Origin: Spirochaetota bacterium
Lineage (GTDB): Bacteria; Spirochaetota; UBA4802; UBA5550
Reading direction: 5' to 3'
DNA length: 40,743 bases
Assembly (NCBI GenBank): GCA_016928865.1
Contig: JAFGJX010000088.1
Coordinates: 1-40,743, forward strand
The notes beneath the pieces were generated by a model. It had not been told where the DNA came from. It saw nothing but the letters and a program-made list of their open reading frames with translations, and made no database searches. Shown one piece after another: positions 33,992-40,743 of this stretch (the stretch's first letter is position 1; every line of letters starts with the position of its first letter). The position numbers and the translations under genes are program-made.

Positions 33992-35311
33992 ATGTTAAGA
34001 TTCGTGTTACAACTCATCCGGGCGAACATCAAGGTACATTTCAACAACCTGCTCTCGCGTAAACAGCTGTTGAAAATGACCCAACGAAGACTGATTCGCG
34101 GCATCAGGCGCGCATATTATGAAGTGCCTTTTTACAAAAAATTGTATGATGAGTGGGGAGTCGATATTGACGAAATCAAAACCCTCGATGACCTGCGCAA
34201 GCTCCCCTTTATCACGAAAGACGATGTGCGGGAGCAGTTCCCAAACGGGATAGTCTCAAGAAAGCATGATATCGCAGACTGTCATTATTCGGCCACCACC
34301 GGATCAACAGGCCGCTCCCTGCCATTCGTGTTTACGAAATCAACATTCGCCTTCTACATTGCGACAGGGATCCGCATGTACACCATGATCGGCTACCGTC
34401 CCTGGCACAAGGTAGTGTACATCAAATACACGAAGATCAATTACCCGAGGATTGGCCCCTTTCTTCGCACCCAGCATATCCCGTCAACCATACCGGTAGA
34501 GGAACAGATCGCTATGCTGAGAAACTCCGGCGTCGACCTCCTGCTCGGATACGCCTCGCTGGTCTACGAGATCGCGCAGAAAGTGACCCCCGAGGACCTG
34601 AAAACGATAAGGCCGAAATTCATCGGGATAAATTCAGAGCTGTCCACGAAATACCAGCGCGACTTCATCTCACAGGTGTTTGGATGCCCGGTTTACGACG
34701 AATATTCCACGGAAGAGACCTGGATGGTGGCATCGCAGTGCAGGGAAGGCCATTACCATCTCTTCATCGACAACGTGTGGGTGGAATTCCTCGACAAAAA
34801 CGGCAACCCTGTCAAGCCTGGCGAAGACGGCGAGATCGTGCTCACCACGACGCGGAGCAATGCCATGCCCTTCATAAGATACAAGATAGGCGATATCGGC
34901 AGATACAGCGACCGCGCCTGTTCCTGCGGCCTGGGATACCCGGTCCTGGAATCGTTCGAGGGAAGGGCCGATGATTCATTCATCATGCCCAGCGGTAAAT
35001 ACGTATCCTCCCTGAAGCTGTTGAACACCTTTACCAAATATATCAAGAAATACCTGCACCTCATGGAGGAGTTCAAGATCATCCAGAAGGAAAAGGGGTT
35101 CGTGGTCATCCAGCTCGTCAAGGGCAGGGAATACAACGACCGTCACTTCCAGGAGGTAATCGACAGCCTGAACGCCATATTCGCCGAACCGGTGACGATA
35201 AAGGTCGAATTCGTCGACAACATCGACATGAAAAACAGCATCAAGCGAAAGGCGATCGAATCATGGGTTAGAAACAACGAGAAGGAGCCGCTTCTGACAT
35301 CAGCCGTCTGA
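33992..35311 (+). CDS. PaaK/CapK-like adenylate-forming enzyme
   Basis: A 439-residue protein of the phenylacetate-CoA ligase-like group: SATTGSTGRS ATP loop (100-109), a DEYSTEE motif in place of the longer synthetase motif, GEIVLTTTRSNAMPFIRYKIGD and a C-terminal small domain. The N-terminal YYEVPFYKKLYDE is typical of the family. Such enzymes activate an aryl or acyl acid as its AMP ester and often pass it to CoA or another acceptor. CapK-like relatives occur in polysaccharide and secondary-metabolite clusters. The substrate is unknown. A CSCG motif (about residue 310) is usual in the family and may bind metal. AGGGGCAGGG precedes the ATG. It is the first gene of a tight plus-strand operon. 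Confidence 0.85.
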   Translation: MLRFVLQLIRANIKVHFNNLLSRKQLLKMTQRRLIRGIRRAYYEVPFYKKLYDEWGVDIDEIKTLDDLRKLPFITKDDVREQFPNGIVSRKHDIADCHYSATTGSTGRSLPFVFTKSTFAFYIATGIRMYTMIGYRPWHKVVYIKYTKINYPRIGPFLRTQHIPSTIPVEEQIAMLRNSGVDLLLGYASLVYEIAQKVTPEDLKTIRPKFIGINSELSTKYQRDFISQVFGCPVYDEYSTEETWMVASQCREGHYHLFIDNVWVEFLDKNGNPVKPGEDGEIVLTTTRSNAMPFIRYKIGDIGRYSDRACSCGLGYPVLESFEGRADDSFIMPSGKYVSSLKLLNTFTKYIKKYLHLMEEFKIIQKEKGFVVIQLVKGREYNDRHFQEVIDSLNAIFAEPVTIKVEFVDNIDMKNSIKRKAIESWVRNNEKEPLLTSAV

Positions 35312-35366
35312 GGCCATGGTTCCCTCCAGCAATAATGAGACATCATAAACAGAGGAGAAAAGAATA

Positions 35367-36908
35367 ATGTTAAAGCCAAGAGTGTTTCTGATAGCAATGA
35401 TGACGCTCATCGCCGGCATGACCTACACGCATGTCTATCCGTGCGATGTAATCGTGGTCTCTGCAAAGGCATCAACCACGGGACGGCCCTTTATCATAAA
35501 AAACAGGGATTGCTCCGCGAACTGGCACCAGGAGATCAAGCATTACCCGGCGGCAGGAACGGGTATTGGCGGGGACTATATCATCGTCAGCGCCTTTGAT
35601 GATGCCGCTGAATTCAACAACGGGGACCCGATCAATCCGTCTGGCGGCGTTAACGAGGCGGGTTTTGCCATCTCCTGTACGTCCGTATACGAAGATTTCA
35701 ATCCCCTCCATGAAATAATAAACATCAACACCGACCTCATGAAGCACGCGCTCGAGGACTGCGCCACGCTGGCTGACTTTGAAAAGCTTCTCAAGAATTT
35801 TTATAAGACCCATTACGGGAAGGTAATCAGCGGCAACTTTGTCGCCATCGACTCGAAGGGCGGCGCAGCCCTGTACGAATGCTTTACCGGCTGGATCATC
35901 GCTGGCGCATGGCCGATGGATTACCGTAAATACGACGCGAACACCGGCAGGGTAACCGTATTCAATGGCGGCCTTATCAGCTATTCCTATACAGAGGATG
36001 AGGGCGACGGGGAGGATTTCATAGGATTTCACGCCCGCGCCAACTGCAACACCTACATCCCCTTCAACTACGGCGAAGAGCGCCGCGAGAGGATGAATTA
36101 TCTCCTCACCGGGCTTGCTGAAACCGGAAGGCTGAACTACCGGAACTGCATGGTTGAGGTGGCCAAGGACGTGTACGGCCAGCAGCTGGACGGATTCGGG
36201 AACGTGGTTGACCAGGAAGACTGCCAGGACGACTACAGCACCACCTACTGCATCAGCAGGGCGGCGACGCGCCTCTCCATGCTGGTGGACGGCGTCGCGC
36301 CGGGCAACGACCCGCGGCTGAGCGTCTTCTGGTGCGCGCTGGGAGAGCCGTCCGTATCGGTGTATATCCCCTATTTCGTTTACGCGGGGGGAGTCAGCCC
36401 CCTCGCCTGGGTCGACGACATCGACCTTGACGGCAGGTGGTATGACCAGAATGACACGAGCCTCCTCGCTCGCGCGGCGAACGCCCGCGAAACGTTCGAA
36501 GGAAGGCTGTATGAAGCAAATACCGGCGACCTGGTCGCGGGGATGGACGACAAGACCATGGACAAGAATGAGCTCGCGAACATCCAGTCCTGGACGTTTC
36601 CGCTTGAAGAATACATCTTCCAGCGGTGCGAGGAATTCCTGGCCGACATCACCGAGCACCCGTCATACCTGACGCCGGATAACCTGAGAAACTTCTCGAA
36701 TTACAGCGCGCAATACGCGTACCGCAACTATCTCCAGGCCGACGCGAATGCTTATGCCTGGACCTATGACAAGCCATGGGACGATCTCTGGATCGGCTAT
36801 ACCCGCGGCGGTTTCGACAATGACTACTATGATCCGATTGCATCAGGGTCAACCGCATCATCGGGAGACAGCCTGGTGGACACGCTGCTCGCGCTGTTCG
36901 GGCTCTAG
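35367..36908 (+). CDS. Secreted Ntn-hydrolase, C45/C69-like acyltransferase or amidase
   Basis: A 513-residue protein with a signal-like N-terminus (about 1-25) immediately followed by CDVIVVSAKASTTGRPFIIKN. A Cys at the junction (Cys26) followed by a strand and G-RPF-(I/L)-x-(K/R)-N is the layout of Ntn-hydrolases (penicillin acylase/AAT and dipeptidase-type C45/C69), whose Cys becomes the N-terminal nucleophile after processing. Later blocks are NEAGFAISCTS and GNFVAIDSKGGAALYE. It would hydrolyse or transfer an acyl group on an amide outside the cytoplasm. GAGGAG lies ten bases before the ATG. It is 55 bp behind the adenylating-enzyme gene and 15 bp before the next gene. Confidence 0.75.
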   Translation: MLKPRVFLIAMMTLIAGMTYTHVYPCDVIVVSAKASTTGRPFIIKNRDCSANWHQEIKHYPAAGTGIGGDYIIVSAFDDAAEFNNGDPINPSGGVNEAGFAISCTSVYEDFNPLHEIININTDLMKHALEDCATLADFEKLLKNFYKTHYGKVISGNFVAIDSKGGAALYECFTGWIIAGAWPMDYRKYDANTGRVTVFNGGLISYSYTEDEGDGEDFIGFHARANCNTYIPFNYGEERRERMNYLLTGLAETGRLNYRNCMVEVAKDVYGQQLDGFGNVVDQEDCQDDYSTTYCISRAATRLSMLVDGVAPGNDPRLSVFWCALGEPSVSVYIPYFVYAGGVSPLAWVDDIDLDGRWYDQNDTSLLARAANARETFEGRLYEANTGDLVAGMDDKTMDKNELANIQSWTFPLEEYIFQRCEEFLADITEHPSYLTPDNLRNFSNYSAQYAYRNYLQADANAYAWTYDKPWDDLWIGYTRGGFDNDYYDPIASGSTASSGDSLVDTLLALFGL

Positions 36909-36923
36909 GAGGAGCGATAACCG

Positions 36924-37979
36924 ATGATCCCGGCATTGAAATTCGACACCGAGGAACCAGCGGCAACGACCGCGGCGGACGGCACCGGCCATGAGAAGAT
37001 GCTCCCGGACGCCCTGCCCTTTGCCCGCTCCGGGTTCAGCGGCGTAAAGCGCATCATCCCCTGGCTGGTGGGAGGAGCGATCCTCGCATACCTGATCTGG
37101 CGGATCGAATACCACACGCTGCTCGACGCGCTTTCACGCGCCGATATCGCCCTCTACGGCGCCGCGCTGGCGGTCTTTGTTGTGCTGAATTTTCTTGCCG
37201 ATACGCAGAACCTGTACGCCATCCTGAAGCATTCCGGTAACAGCGTCCCGTTCAAGGACACCAGCATAATACGGGGAGCTTCCTACCTTCTCATGATCAT
37301 CGATTACACTCTCGGGATGGGAAGCATCGCGTATTACCTGAAAAAATTCAAGAATATTCCGCTCCTGCGCGGCATGGGTCTGATGTTCCTCCTGAATTAT
37401 ACCACGCAGTTCTCGCTTGCCATGATGGCAGTGGCCGGTACCATTCTTGCGATAGACGCGCCCTCACCCTGGCTGGACAGGATAGCGATTGTCTGCGCCG
37501 CTATGCTCGCATTCTGCATTGTGTTTGTAGCCGTGCTCAAATTAATTCCGGACTACAAATTTATAAAGAAGGTAAAGCAAAACGACCTGTTCAAGGTTTA
37601 TATTGAAACATCGGTGGGAACCTATGCGGTCAATATTGCATACCGGTGCGTATTCTATTTCACGTTCATACTGTTCTTCTACGTTGCGCTCCGGGCCTTC
37701 AATATTGAAGTGCCCTTCACGGCACTTGTAGCGTACGTGCCGGTCATTCTGCTCATCATAAGCATTCCGATATCGGCATTCGGACTCGGCACATCACAGG
37801 CGGCGATGCTCGTCCTTTTCAAGGACTATGGGTCGCCGGCGCAGATACTGGCATTCAGCCTCGCTTATTCAGCCTCGATAATAATCATTCGCGGCATTAT
37901 CGGGGCGTATTATTACGGTATAATCACAAAGCGTGTATCCAACAAATACAAAGCAAGTTTGCTACGAGGAGAAGTCTGA
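36924..37979 (+). CDS. LPG-synthase transmembrane-domain (UPF0104/YbhN-like) protein
   Basis: A 351-residue protein with a hydrophilic N-terminal about 45 residues and about seven or eight membrane helices resembling the flippase half of lysylphosphatidylglycerol synthases and the UPF0104/YbhN/AglD group. There is no soluble aminoacyl-transferase half. Features include the Gly/Tyr-rich GASYLLMIIDYTLGMGSIAYYLKK and the late ISAFGLGTSQAAMLVLF block. Stand-alone members are usually next to envelope-glycan or lipid genes and are thought to handle lipids. AGGAGG precedes the ATG. Its TGA overlaps the next ATG by one base, so the two are translationally coupled. Confidence 0.8.
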   Translation: MIPALKFDTEEPAATTAADGTGHEKMLPDALPFARSGFSGVKRIIPWLVGGAILAYLIWRIEYHTLLDALSRADIALYGAALAVFVVLNFLADTQNLYAILKHSGNSVPFKDTSIIRGASYLLMIIDYTLGMGSIAYYLKKFKNIPLLRGMGLMFLLNYTTQFSLAMMAVAGTILAIDAPSPWLDRIAIVCAAMLAFCIVFVAVLKLIPDYKFIKKVKQNDLFKVYIETSVGTYAVNIAYRCVFYFTFILFFYVALRAFNIEVPFTALVAYVPVILLIISIPISAFGLGTSQAAMLVLFKDYGSPAQILAFSLAYSASIIIIRGIIGAYYYGIITKRVSNKYKASLLRGEV

Positions 37980-39172
37980 TGAAAAAACAAGTTTTTGCAG
38001 CTTTTACTGCCTTCCTTATGGCATTATTGATTACCAGCACAGGTTGCGACGGCTCCCAAAAAGGCCAAACACGCGGCCTGTTCTTTGGAACAGAAGATAA
38101 TGGAGATACTACAGGCGGCGACACCGGCACCGGTGATACAGGCACTGGTGATACAGGCACCGGCGATACAGGCACCGGTGATACAGGCACCGGCGACACC
38201 GGCACCGGTGATACAGGCACCGGCGATACCGGCACCGGCGATACCGGCACCGGCGATACCGGCACCGGCGATACAGGCACAACCGAGGAAGGAACACTTC
38301 GCCTCGTTTTTGCCGGCGATGTCATGATGGCGCGCAAGGTCAAATCATCAGTAGAAGATAATGGCGGCGGCAATTATCAATTCTGCTTCCAGTATGTCGC
38401 TGATTATCTCCGCAGCGCCGATTTTGCCTTCGTAAACCTTGAAAGCATAATATCCAACACCGGCATAGCCGACTCAACCCAGCTTCTTCAGGGAATCGCT
38501 TTCAGGGCCGTGCCCGAGGCCATGAACGGGCTGACCTTTGCCGGCATTGACGCCGTTTCAGTCGCGAACAATCACGCGTTCGACTACGGCAGGTTCGGGT
38601 TTGACGATTGCGTGTCGCGCCTGAAAGCGGCCGGCATAGCCCCGATCGGCGGCGGCTCTTTCGAAGAGGCCTATACCGCGAAAATCTTCGACGTGCAGGG
38701 AACCAAGGTCGCTCTTCTCGGGTTCACCCTGGTCGGTGATGAGACCTCGATTCGCGCGCAGCAGACCGACGGGGGATTGATCGCGCAGACCGGCGTGGCG
38801 TGGTTCTATTCAAAATATGCAAACCCGGCCATCAATGCGGCGCGAAGGAACGCGGACATCGTTGTAGTTTCATTCCATTTCGGAGCTGAATACGCCACGC
38901 TTCCGAATGCGGTACAGGACAGGTTCGCGCACCAGTGCATAGACCAGGGCGCGCACCTTGTCATCGGCCATCATCCGCACGTGGTCCAGCCGGTCATGGC
39001 GTACGCCAAGGGTTACATCGCCTGCTCGCTGGGCAACTTCATCTTTGACCAGAGCGACCCGGCAACACACCGCGGCATGATCCTCGAAGTGCTGGTTCGG
39101 GACAAGAGGATATACCGGGTAAACAGGAAATACGTCCAGATCAACAATTTATATCAGCCGGTGATGCAGTAG
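37979..39172 (+). CDS. CapA-like (poly-gamma-glutamate-type) lipoprotein with a GDTGT repeat tether
   Basis: A 397-residue protein. The N-terminal signal ends ITSTGC (Cys23), a somewhat weak lipobox. Residues about 44-102 are a low-complexity tether made of about 11 repeats of the five-residue unit DTGTG. From about residue 105 a CapA metallophosphatase-like domain follows: RLVFAGDVMMAR, VNLESI, VANNHAFDYGRFG, VVSFHFGAEY, VIGHHPHVVQPV and CSLGNFIFDQ. All metal-binding motifs look intact. CapA proteins take part in poly-gamma-glutamate or capsule synthesis, or modify envelope polymers. The tether probably holds the domain away from the membrane. It begins inside the stop of the LPG-synthase-like gene, and the DegT gene starts three bases after its stop. 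Confidence 0.88.
   Translation: MKKQVFAAFTAFLMALLITSTGCDGSQKGQTRGLFFGTEDNGDTTGGDTGTGDTGTGDTGTGDTGTGDTGTGDTGTGDTGTGDTGTGDTGTGDTGTGDTGTTEEGTLRLVFAGDVMMARKVKSSVEDNGGGNYQFCFQYVADYLRSADFAFVNLESIISNTGIADSTQLLQGIAFRAVPEAMNGLTFAGIDAVSVANNHAFDYGRFGFDDCVSRLKAAGIAPIGGGSFEEAYTAKIFDVQGTKVALLGFTLVGDETSIRAQQTDGGLIAQTGVAWFYSKYANPAINAARRNADIVVVSFHFGAEYATLPNAVQDRFAHQCIDQGAHLVIGHHPHVVQPVMAYAKGYIACSLGNFIFDQSDPATHRGMILEVLVRDKRIYRVNRKYVQINNLYQPVMQ
38120..38284 (+). repeat. 15-bp tandem repeat in the CapA-like gene
   Basis: Ten complete units of GA(T/C)AC(C/A)GGCAC(C/T)GG(T/C) and a degenerate eleventh. Units differ only at synonymous third positions, so selection keeps the DTGTG protein repeat while copies are made by slippage. 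The unit is a multiple of three, so changes in copy number alter the tether length without a frameshift. Confidence 0.92.
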
Positions 39173-39175
39173 AAC

Positions 39176-40294
39176 ATGATGGGGATCGGGATGGGAAACA
39201 TTGAGGACGGCATTATCGCCGAACGCAGGCTGCAGGAAAAACTCTCGGAGCTTATTCCCCTGAAGCACTTCATCGTCACGGGGTACGCGAGAAACGGACT
39301 GTACCTCCTCATCAAGGCGATGCGGTGGGACGGCTCGGCGGAAATGATTGTGCCCGCTTTTACCTGCTCGATCATCAAGCACACGGTTGAAGAAGCCGGG
39401 ATCACCGCGGTCCCGGTGGACGCGGAAGACGACGGAATTAACATTGATCCCGCAAAAATCCTTCGCGCGATCACGCCCCGCACCAAGGCCATCTATGTCG
39501 TGCACACCTATGGCGTTGCGGCTCAGATTGATACCATCTGCGATATTGCGCGGAAACGCAATCTGATAGTCATCGAAGATTGCGCCCACGCCCCGTTTTC
39601 ATTCTACAGGGGAAAGCAGCTCGGCACTTTTGGCGATTACGCGCTCTTCAGCTTCATTAAAAAAAATATTAATTATGAAGGCGGCGCCATTGGAACCAAT
39701 AATCCCTCCATCCATGCGCGCATGGTGATGCTGCAGAGGGAATATGAACGCAACCGCCCGGCCACGCTTGCGCTTGTTCTCGATAACGCGGTCAGGATGG
39801 CCGGCGCATGGTGGGAGAGCGGTTTTTCACTCAGGGCCCTGGCGCTGATGAAATTCAACGATTTTCTCAATGTGCTTCTCTATAAGGGCGCGTACGGCAT
39901 CAGGATTGACGAAACAAGGTTTTTCGCGAGCGAAGCGAGCTGTTACCGGACCATGGCCCAGCTCGATCCGCTGTACCGCAAATACCTTGAGAACAGCGGC
40001 GATTACCTTAAATACAAGGATATGGTTTCCGGCATCCGCATGTATGATATCCCTCAAAGGGGAGAGGATACGCTCCCCTTTTATTTCACAGGAGCGGTTT
40101 CGGGAAGCAGCAGGCTGTACAGGCTGCTGTCGTTCCGGACATGGCGAAACAGCAATGAGGCTGGCAGATACCCGCGCGCTGATTATCTATATGCGCATTA
40201 CCGGGTATTTTCAAAAGCCATTCTTCTTTTCAGGAACAGGGCCGGCGCCGTAAAGCGCCAGGAACAACAGGAACAACAGGCGCAGAGCGCCTGA
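39176..40294 (+). CDS. DegT/DnrJ/EryC1/StrS-family PLP aminotransferase
   Basis: A 372-residue fold-type I PLP enzyme. Family blocks are VPAFTCSIIKHTVEEAG, PVDAEDDGINIDP, the cofactor aspartate in VIEDCAHAP (Asp135) and the Schiff-base lysine region FSFIKKNINYEGGAIGTNN (Lys162 or Lys163). Members usually put an amino group on a keto-sugar nucleotide, though some act on other carbonyls. The lysine loop is one residue shorter than the common SFHxTKN form, and the C-terminal third is poorly conserved and ends in a Gln-rich tail (RQEQQEQQAQSA). ATG 39176 is three bases after the CapA stop. ATG 39191, with GGGGATCGGG upstream, is an alternative start. Confidence 0.85.
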   Translation: MMGIGMGNIEDGIIAERRLQEKLSELIPLKHFIVTGYARNGLYLLIKAMRWDGSAEMIVPAFTCSIIKHTVEEAGITAVPVDAEDDGINIDPAKILRAITPRTKAIYVVHTYGVAAQIDTICDIARKRNLIVIEDCAHAPFSFYRGKQLGTFGDYALFSFIKKNINYEGGAIGTNNPSIHARMVMLQREYERNRPATLALVLDNAVRMAGAWWESGFSLRALALMKFNDFLNVLLYKGAYGIRIDETRFFASEASCYRTMAQLDPLYRKYLENSGDYLKYKDMVSGIRMYDIPQRGEDTLPFYFTGAVSGSSRLYRLLSFRTWRNSNEAGRYPRADYLYAHYRVFSKAILLFRNRAGAVKRQEQQEQQAQSA

Positions 40295-40344
40295 TATTTC
40301 CCCGAGACGGGAACATTTTCTCGCAACGGCGAAAGGGAGGATGC

Positions 40345-40743
40345 ATGAACACCACCAGTATAAACAGCATACAGGATGTTTCAGTCCGGCCGGCCGGGCA
40401 GCATGTCACGCGTCCCGACCAGATACCGGTTACCGGCCCGGAGTTTTTCCTGATCCACAACAGGGGTTTCAACTATTACGGGATCGACCTGAGCAGCACG
40501 GACATCGACCGGCTCGAGGATGTCATCAGCGCCTGCGACGCGGTGGAGCGGAGCACCTGGACCGCGCAGGAAAACTTCTATGAATACTTCAAGAAATGCA
40601 ATCTTCTCATATACGCGGAAAAGGACGGCCGTGTGGTGGGTTTCTGCCTCGCCTCGCTTCTCCTTATTAACGAGTACTGCTTCTTCACCAATGACGAGAC
40701 CATGGTTCTGAAGGAATGCCAGGGCTTCAACATCGCGCTCTAC
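40345..40743 (+). CDS. Probable GNAT-family N-acetyltransferase (3' end missing)
   Basis: An open frame of 133 codons from ATG 40345 to the end of the window, with GGGAGG six bases upstream. The segment LLIYAEKDGRVVGFCLAS looks like the strands of the GNAT core, and ETMVLKECQGFNIALY like the acetyl-CoA binding approach (normally Q/RxxGxG/A; only its start is visible). Being 50 bp behind the DegT aminotransferase gene, it might acetylate the amine that enzyme introduces. The assignment is tentative because half of the domain is outside the window. Confidence 0.6.
   Translation, partial: MNTTSINSIQDVSVRPAGQHVTRPDQIPVTGPEFFLIHNRGFNYYGIDLSSTDIDRLEDVISACDAVERSTWTAQENFYEYFKKCNLLIYAEKDGRVVGFCLASLLLINEYCFFTNDETMVLKECQGFNIALY

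Noticed and set aside
35472..36659. 395-codon frame opposite the Ntn-hydrolase gene
   Set aside because: Low-complexity shadow frame. The plus strand has the signal peptide, nucleophile and operon context.
38120..38284. Regular direct repeats that could suggest a CRISPR array
   Set aside because: The 15-bp units are contiguous with no spacers, lie inside a coding frame and vary only at silent positions.
37924..38373. Minus-strand frame encoding a Pro-Val-Ser repeat
   Set aside because: It is the mirror of the DTGTG repeat of the CapA gene, which has the signal peptide, ribosome binding site and enzyme domain. The minus frame has none of these.

Overview
The window looks like chromosomal DNA from a diderm, environmental bacterium with a moderately GC-rich coding sequence. 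Supporting signs are lipoproteins with lipoboxes, a periplasmic-type amidase, UppP, HtpX and SrkA. NHL/MopE/DUF5018-type surface proteins, a REC-PAS-PAS-PP2C protein, a YkpA/YbiT-type ABC-F protein and an adenylation-ACP-acyltransferase fusion fit Spirochaetota (Leptospira-like) or Desulfobacterota/Myxococcota-like lineages. I cannot fix the phylum. No rRNA, tRNA, CRISPR array, intact transposase or phage gene was seen.

Layout. Positions 1-6123: two tandem paralogous secreted/lipoprotein genes share a GC-rich scaffold but end in different modules (12 NHL repeats versus a Cys-rich MopE-type tail). A membrane-anchored DsbA-like protein and a strong terminator follow. Positions 6185-6330: a short repeat cluster. 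Positions 6337-7577 (minus): a DUF2177 membrane protein and HtpX. Positions 7671-8769: a divergent control region with two dyads, a near-consensus promoter and a hairpin terminator in the leader, then a crotonase and the C-terminal remnant of a short-chain dehydrogenase. Positions 9003-13438: a PhcB-like SAM methyltransferase translationally coupled to a multi-pass GAF histidine kinase, followed by a REC-GGDEF diguanylate cyclase. This looks like a lipid-type signalling module.

Positions 13616-18021: an unrecognised 482-residue protein, a 168-bp inverted-repeat-bounded element, UppP, a hemolysin-III (PAQR) protein and SrkA. Positions 18048-23972 (minus): an ABC-F ATPase, a small membrane protein with the adenylation/ACP/PlsC fusion, YciH and a cyclophilin. 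Positions 24234-31456: a secreted START-domain protein, a second PAQR protein, the REC-PAS-PAS-PP2C phosphatase, a rubredoxin-like/ferritin-like pair, an HDAC-family hydrolase and RmuC. Positions 31722-33092: an amidase lipoprotein.

Positions 33093-33991 are AT-rich and without a convincing gene, but hold a perfect 22-bp palindrome. A tight operon starts at 33992 and leaves the window: PaaK-like adenylating enzyme, secreted Ntn-hydrolase, LPG-synthase-like membrane protein, CapA lipoprotein with a 15-bp tandem repeat, DegT aminotransferase and a GNAT-like protein. Its gene combination suggests an uncharacterised envelope or secreted-product pathway. This operon and the methyltransferase/kinase/cyclase module are the two best candidates for an undescribed system.
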